64,000 nucleotides of DNA from Zanthoxylum bungeanum (lineage: Eukaryota; Streptophyta; Magnoliopsida; Sapindales; Rutaceae): NCBI GenBank assembly GCA_019454045.1, contig SKCR01029101.1, positions 372,001 through 436,000 of the forward strand. Direction: 5' to 3'. How positions within the stretch are numbered: position 1 is the stretch's first letter; each line of letters starts with the position of its first letter. The position numbers and the translations under genes are program-made. The notes beneath the pieces are model-generated. The model worked only from the letters and a program-made list of their open reading frames with translations. It did not search any database and had not been told where the DNA came from. Of the stretch, positions 58,095 to 64,000 are shown in pieces.

Positions 58095-59969
58095 ATGATT
58101 GGCAAAGGTAATATCCGCGACATAATCATGGGCGATAATGTCTTCAAAGGGACAAACTTTGCCGACTGGGAAATGAACCTCAAGATAGTGCTTGGGGCTG
58201 AGAGGATACTGTATACTATTCAGAGACCTCTCCCGCCTAAACCCACTGAGCCACTGGAGCTAGAGTTATGGAAAACTCATAGTGATGATTGTGACCAAGC
58301 TCAGTCAGTTATGCTAGCTGCAATGACTCAGCATTTCAGACGCCAGAATAGGGATTTGGATCCCTATAACATGATGGCAAGATTGCGTGATCTTCACCGC
58401 ACCAATAAGCGGATGAAGAGGTACGAGCTAGTAAGGAAACTCTTCCGCTCCCGGATGACAGACGGCGCATCAGTTGAAGCCCACGGGGCTCAAATGATTG
58501 CCGATATTGATGAGTTGGCCAATATGGGAATAGTCTTGGAGGCTGATCTGACTATAGATATGATCTTGCAGTCACTTCCTGATACTTGGAAACAAATCAT
58601 AGTCAACTACAAGTTGATGGATACTGACGACACTCTTGGAGAGTTGTTGTCTGTGCTGAAGGAGTCCGAAAGGGAACTCCTAAAGGGGAGCAAGCGCGAG
58701 GCGCATTTTGCATTGACCTCTCATGCGCCAAAGGGTGGCCCCAAGGCAATTGGAGGTGCAAGGAAGAAGAAGTTCAAGAAGAAGGGTAAAGGCAAGTTGA
58801 CAGTGGCTTCTAGGAAGCCAACAAATCTCGGACAAATCATCTGCCTTAACTGCGGCAAGAGGGGTCACTGGAAACGTGACTGCCGAATGAGCATTGTGCA
58901 GAGGGAGGATATCAAGGCTGGCAAGGCCATTGCCTCTGGTATGTTTGTTATTGAGATAAATATGAATACTTCTAGTTTTAAAAATTGGATTTTTGATTCT
59001 GGTTGTGGTGCTCATATTTGTACTGATGTGCAGGATCTGCATGATAGCAGGGTGCTGGCATCAGGGGAGATGGATCTACGGGTCGGAAACGGAACACCAG
59101 TTGCTGTTTTGGCCGTAGGGACTTTTGTTTTAGTACTGCCCTCAGGGCATGAACTTAAACTTTTGAACTGTTATTTTGTGCCTAGTTTAACTAGGAACAT
59201 TATATCTGTATCCTTGTTAACCCAGCAGGGTTACACTTTTGTATTCAGGAACACAGGGTGTTATTTATATAAAAATGATACAGAAATTTGCACAGCTGTT
59301 GCAAATAACGGTCTTTATATTTTGAATATAAATGAATCTCCTAAAATGACAAACAAAAGGCTCAAAAGGAGTAATCTAAAAGATGAAGCTTATATGTGGC
59401 ATTGTCGTCTAGGACACATCAACAAGACTCGCATATCCACACTTTCAAAGAGTGGGTACTTGGACGAATTTGATCCCAATTCATATGACGTCTGCGAATC
59501 TTGTCTTTTAGGCAAAATGCCTAAATCACCTTTTAGCGGTAAAGGTGAACGTGCCACAGAACTGTTAGCTCTCGTTCATACTGATGTATGCGGGCCCATG
59601 TCTAGCCAGGCTAGAGGTGGATTTCACTACTTCTTCGTAACCTTTACAGATGATGCATCTCGTTACGGTTATGTGTATCTTATGAGACACAAGTCGGAAA
59701 CTTTTGAGAAATTCAAAGAGTTTCGACACGAAGTGGAGAAACAAACAGGGATGAGTATCAAGACATTACGGTCAGACCGTGGTGGCGAATACTTAAGTTA
59801 TGAGTTTCAAGATTACTTGAAAGAATATGGTATTCTTTCACAGTGGACTCCTCCTGGAACACCACAATTAAACGGTGTGTCCGAACGGAGAAACCGCACC
59901 TTGTTGGACATGGTGAGGTCAATGATGAGTCGCACTGAGCTACCATATCCTTCTGGGGATACGCATTAA
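58095..59969 (+). CDS. gag-pol: C2 gag, protease and integrase
   Basis: 624 codons starting MIGKGNIRDIIMGDNVFKG, ten bases after a stretch shared with C0 and C1. Domains: gag about 1-220; Lys-rich linker; CCHC knuckle CLNCGKRGHWKRDC at 250-263; protease DSG at 301-303; pre-integrase zinc domain from H436 (WHCRLGHINK) to CESC; integrase catalytic D497, D561 and E597 (D-35-E spacing). The frame ends early because one A is missing near 59944 (ACCATATCC where C1 has ACCAATATCC), which throws the rest of pol into another frame. An extra Phe codon near 59632 is harmless to the frame. Confidence 0.9.
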   Translation: MIGKGNIRDIIMGDNVFKGTNFADWEMNLKIVLGAERILYTIQRPLPPKPTEPLELELWKTHSDDCDQAQSVMLAAMTQHFRRQNRDLDPYNMMARLRDLHRTNKRMKRYELVRKLFRSRMTDGASVEAHGAQMIADIDELANMGIVLEADLTIDMILQSLPDTWKQIIVNYKLMDTDDTLGELLSVLKESERELLKGSKREAHFALTSHAPKGGPKAIGGARKKKFKKKGKGKLTVASRKPTNLGQIICLNCGKRGHWKRDCRMSIVQREDIKAGKAIASGMFVIEINMNTSSFKNWIFDSGCGAHICTDVQDLHDSRVLASGEMDLRVGNGTPVAVLAVGTFVLVLPSGHELKLLNCYFVPSLTRNIISVSLLTQQGYTFVFRNTGCYLYKNDTEICTAVANNGLYILNINESPKMTNKRLKRSNLKDEAYMWHCRLGHINKTRISTLSKSGYLDEFDPNSYDVCESCLLGKMPKSPFSGKGERATELLALVHTDVCGPMSSQARGGFHYFFVTFTDDASRYGYVYLMRHKSETFEKFKEFRHEVEKQTGMSIKTLRSDRGGEYLSYEFQDYLKEYGILSQWTPPGTPQLNGVSERRNRTLLDMVRSMMSRTELPYPSGDTH

Positions 59970-59986
59970 ACAGTGCTATACTTATT

Positions 59987-62038
59987 TTGAATAAGGTACC
60001 GTCGAAGTCTGTTGAACAGACCCCATATGAGATATGGACAGGAAGGAAACCAGGTTTCTCTTTCCTAAAGATTTGGGGATGCTGGGCATATGTTAAACGT
60101 TTGGAAGGCACCAAACTTGAACCCAAATCTGATAAATGCCTTTTCGTTGGATATCCTAGGGAAACCAAAGGATATTACTTCTATTACCCACAAGAGAACA
60201 AAGTATTTGTTGCTCTACATGCGGTTTTCCTTGAGAAGGAATTCCTAAATGCAGTGGTAAGTGGGAGGAAAGTAGAACTCGATGAAGATCGTAGTGATAC
60301 TGTTCCTGGCAATGAATCAACGACGGAACAAGAACAGACCATCCGGGATGAGTCTGTACCACAAACTTCACATACACAAGGACCGCGTAGGTCGGAGAGA
60401 GTCAGAACAGTACCTGAGAGGTATGGGTTCCTGATCTCACCTCATATAGATATTAATCTTATTGAGGATAATGAGCCGGCTACGTATGAGGAAGCGATAC
60501 AAAATATCGATTCCGCTTTATGGCAAGAAGCCATGAAGTCCGAGATGGATTCCATGTACGCCAACCAAGTTTGGACACTGGTTGATGCACCAGAAGGCGT
60601 AAAGCCTATTGGATGCAGATGGATCTTCAAGAAGAAGACCGACATGGATGGCAACGTACAAACGTACAAGGCTAGGCTTGTAGCGAAGGGGTATCGTCAA
60701 CAATATGGTATTGATTATGACGAAACCTTCTCACCCGTTGCCATGATTAAATCCATTCGGATAATGCTTGCAATAGCTGCATATTTCGACTTCGAGATAT
60801 GGCAAATGGACGTTAAAACCGCTTTCCTTAACGGAAACCTTTTGGAGGATGTTTATATGCAACAGCCTGACGGTTTTATCGTACCTAGACTTGCAAACAA
60901 GGTTTGCAAGTTAAATCGATCCATTTATGGATTGAAGCAAGCATCACGGTCATGGAATCAGCGTTTTGATGAGATCATAAAGGAATATGATTTCGTGCAA
61001 AACGCAGATGACCCTTGTGTATACAAGAAGGTTAGTGGGAGAGCACTTACTTTTATTGTCCTTTATGTCGACGACGTATTGCTTATAGGCAATGACATTC
61101 CCATGCTAACGTCGGTGAAAGCTTGGCTTTCATTAAAATTCTCCATGAAAGATCTGGGAGAAGCAGCCTTTATTCTTGGAATAAAGATCTACAGGGATAG
61201 ATCTAGAAAGCTGCTTGGACTCTCCCAGAGTACATACATTGATAAAGTGTTGAAGCGATTCAACATGGAACAATCCAAGAGGGGATTGGTTCCAATGGTA
61301 CGTGGTACCTCTCTGTCTAAGGACATGTGCCCTAAGACTCAGGAAGAGAGAGACCACATGAGTCGGATACCGTTCGCCTCGGCAGTCGGATCGATCATGT
61401 ATGCCATGATATGTACACGACCTGATGTCTCATATGCTTTGAGCATGTGCAGTCGCTATCAGGCCGATCCAGGTGAAGGTCACTGGATAGCAGTTAAGAA
61501 TATCCTTAAGTATCTTAAACGAACTAAGGATGCTTTCTTAATTTATGGAGGTGGAGAACTTGCGGTATCTGGGTATACCGATGCAAGTTTCCAAACCGAC
61601 AAGGATGACTACAAGTCGCAATCCGGGTACATTTTTTGCTTGAATAACGGAGCAGTGAGCTGGAAATCTTCCAAGCAAGATACTGTTGCCGATTCAACAA
61701 CAGAAGCGGAGTACATCGCTGCATCTGAAGCAGCAAAGGAGGCAGTTTGGATCCGAAAGTTCCTAATCGGATTAGGAGTAGTTCCGTTAGCAGCTGAGCC
61801 CGTTCCATTGTATTGTGACAATAACGGGGCTATAGCACAGGCTAAGGAACCAAGGTCTCATCAACGGTCCAAGCATGTTCTTCGACGTTATCATCTGATT
61901 CGGGAGATTATACATCGTGGCGATGTAAAAGTCGAGAAGGTCACATCAGATGACAACATTGCAGATCCGCTGACGAAAGCTGTTCTACACAGCAAGTTTT
62001 TGAACGACACATACATAGTTCGGGTATTAGATGCTTGA
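59987..62038 (+). pseudogene. pol: C2 integrase C-terminus, reverse transcriptase and RNase H
   Basis: 683 codons in the shifted frame; the first Met is not a natural start. Integrase C-terminal wording (TPYEIWTGRKPGFSFLKIWG), then RT with GCRWIFKKKTDMDG, QMDVKTAFLNGNL and LYVDDVLLIG (Asp 362 and 363), then RNase H with D532 (GYTDASF), E573 (STTEAEY) and CDNNGAI. All catalytic residues are present. Two extra bases near 61988 (CTACACAGC where C1 has CTACAGC) replace the last ~20 residues. Confidence 0.9.
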
Positions 62039-62055
62039 GTGACTGGCTATAGGCC

Positions 62056-62066
62056 AAGTGGGAGAT
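62056..62066 (+). other. C2 polypurine tract
   Basis: AAGTGGGAGAT directly before TGTTAGACATT. Confidence 0.9.
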
Positions 62067-64000
62067 TGTTAGACATTATGTCCCATAGCGTCACTGTTTG
62101 TAAATGATATTGTATTATTGTACAAAATTAACTATGTGATAATGAAATTGCCTTTTGCCGTTTTGTAATATTATTTACTTTGACTTATAAATGGCGAAAG
62201 TCCATATGATTAGTACCTGGACTGAGAATGATATGAGACAGTATCAGTCCCCAAAGGTTTAATCATTAAATATCCCTAGTCGTAGTATTATCGAGACTGG
62301 ACATCGATAATGCGGAATAGACTAGTATTGCGCTTGTGCACGTTGTGAGGGCACAACGGCATAGTTCTCATATATTTAAGTATTGGATACTTATGCAAGT
62401 GCGATAGGAGGTTGTGTTTTACCGATGGTACGGAAAACAGCTTCGCTCTGGATAGACCCCGCGGAATCCCATTGGTAGTATGTCTACGTGTCTATGGGAG
62501 GCCGCATCAGGGTAGGTGTATATGGTCTTAACCTGAGACTTACATCGCTAGTACTTGCGACAATCGGTAAACTTTAGTTTTGGTGGTTGGGGACCTTAAC
62601 CGGTTCTGTGTACACCTCTTCTGGGTTTATCGAGAATCGTAGTGTACTGGATGTGATGTCAAGATGGAAGTATCGCTTCAGACATATGGAGGTGATGATC
62701 ACGCAGGACACAGAACTAGTACTCTATAAAAGGTTGCAACCGTCGGGACAATATGACAAGGTCAGGATTGTCCGATTTAAAGAGACTAGTTGCTTGATGT
62801 CCGATATATGTTTCGTACGGGGCAGACACATCTCCAGCCCCAGGCCTAGCATGTGATCATCCGATACTGGATCGATGTACGGAATACTACGGTATACTAC
62901 GCCTGATACAGATCTTATATTCCTATAAGAATATTTCTGGAGAATTGGGTAGGCATGGCGCTTTGCTAGAAGCCAACCTTGTCTTGTAAATCGGTAAAGA
63001 CGTAGTACGAGGTACGTACGTGTTCGGATTATCCGACGACCGTATTTACTGCCAAAATATCCGGAGATCTCTTGGGTCGCTTCCTGAAGATTCACCTATG
63101 ATATTTGATTCGGACTTAATTAATCTTGGATTAATTGCGGAGAAACTTTATCTTGGATAAAGTGCCTAATTTAGAGAGAGAACGATTAATTTGGAATTAA
63201 TCGATAAAATTATTGTATTCGATATAATATCGAAATTCGATTTCGACGCGAAATTAAAATTAGATTTTAATTCGGGCATACGAGTTAATTTAGAATTAAT
63301 TCGTAAGCGACGTAAATAATAATTTCGCTAGGAGCGATTATTTATTTAAATCCGATTTAATTAACGTCGCGACGCAAGTTCGGTATTTCGGAAATATCGA
63401 ACCCGAACGCGTGAGTGGACGTGGCCCACTTTCATTTGGGAACGTGTGGGGCCCACATGACACTTGTCATTATATGCATTATTTTATTGATAAGGCATTG
63501 CATGTTAATAGTGTACAAAACACTCTAAGGCATTGCATGGTGATAGTGTGCATTACACTCAAAGCTCAAAGGCTTTGCATGGAGTTTGAGTGTTTGACAC
63601 TCTAAGCCATTGCATGGTTTATGTCATAGATTTATTATTTATTTAATAAATTATAACATAAATATAAATTGATTTTTGGTAAAACAAAGATCAATTAAGA
63701 CTTTACACAAAATCTCTCTTCTCTCTCAAATTGCCGAGAACTCCATTGACAAGGGCAAGGAAGATTTGATCTTCTATTTCTCCAATTTTGCTAGCACAAG
63801 CAAGGGATCAAAAGAGGTGATAGGAAACCATCAAAGAGCTTGGAATACAAAAGCTTGGAGCTTCAAGTCTTCTTCCTCCTCTTGGCCGAATCTTCCAACA
63901 CTTGGAGCTTCCACCATTTGATCATCTTCTTCATCACATAGCTTTGTAAGTATGATTCCGCCATGCTTCAAGTCTTTTATATATTCATTTATAGTATTTC
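62067..64000 (+). repeat. C2 3' LTR, incomplete at window edge
   Basis: 1,934 of about 1,978 bp are visible, nearly identical to 53626-55598. A few indels distinguish them, for example an extra CTCAAAG near 63560. Confidence 0.95.
62725..62733 (+). promoter_or_regulatory. C2 3' LTR TATA box
   Basis: CTCTATAAAAGGTTG, the family form also seen in both C1 LTRs. Confidence 0.6.

Larger units (their letters stand above)
53626..64000 (+). mobile_element. Young copia element C2 (last ~44 bp outside window)
   Basis: 5' LTR 53626-55598, leader, gag-pol 58095-62038, polypurine tract, and 3' LTR from 62067 to the window edge. Closely similar to C1 at the protein level across gag-pol. The five bases before it are GGACC, lying within C0 integrase; a second GGACC is expected just beyond the window. 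Confidence 0.95.

Overview
This window is plant nuclear DNA, most likely from a dicot, and consists almost entirely of nested LTR retrotransposons. The plant origin rests on Ty3/gypsy elements of the Tat lineage (second, archaeal-type RNase H) and the Athila lineage, together with Ty1/copia elements primed by initiator tRNA-Met. I found no resident host gene, rRNA, tRNA gene or CRISPR array. The species cannot be named from the sequence.

Layout. (1) 1-30487: two tandem Tat-type elements arranged internal-LTR-internal-LTR. T1 has internal region 1-6519; the LTR at 6520-9647 is shared; T2 has internal region 9648-27179 and 3' LTR 27180-30487. A complete minus-strand copia element, C1 (14378-24586, target duplication GAAAC), sits inside the T2 pol gene. 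(2) 30488-39287: A1, a minus-strand Athila-type element that has lost RT, RNase H and the integrase core. Its 3' LTR is cut exactly where the Tat block ends. (3) 39288-44820: the 3' half of A2, a plus-strand Athila element of the same family, cut inside integrase exactly where the A1 LTR begins. (4) 44821-45460: slivers of copia LTR and antisense copia RNase H. (5) 45461-53625: C0, an old plus-strand copia element, interrupted by a solo Athila LTR (49547-51875, target duplication ATAAT). (6) 53626-64000: C2, a young plus-strand copia element closely related to C1, inserted into the C0 integrase; its 3' LTR runs off the window about 44 bp before its end.

The most unusual content is in A1 and A2. 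After integrase and before the polypurine tract both carry two extra reading frames. One is an unrecognised ~182-residue protein with a Cys cluster. The other is a captured, intronless LOG-family gene (cytokinin riboside 5'-monophosphate phosphoribohydrolase type, motif PGGLGTLDE). The A2 LOG frame is open for 187 codons; the A1 copy is broken. The LTRs of this family carry 7-10 CACGTG G-box/ABRE-like sites just upstream of the TATA box. An Athila family that has acquired and amplified a cytokinin-activation gene under a G-box-rich LTR is the best candidate here for something undescribed.

None of the elements looks autonomous as it stands. T1 has three stops in one long frame and a mutated RT active site. 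T2 has stops, frameshifts, a deletion and the C1 insertion. C1 has about four single-base frameshifts. C2 has two small indels but all its catalytic motifs. Inferred order, oldest first: copia remnants, then A2, then A1 into A2, then the Tat block into the A1 LTR, then C1 into T2; separately C0, then the solo-LTR precursor and C2 into C0.
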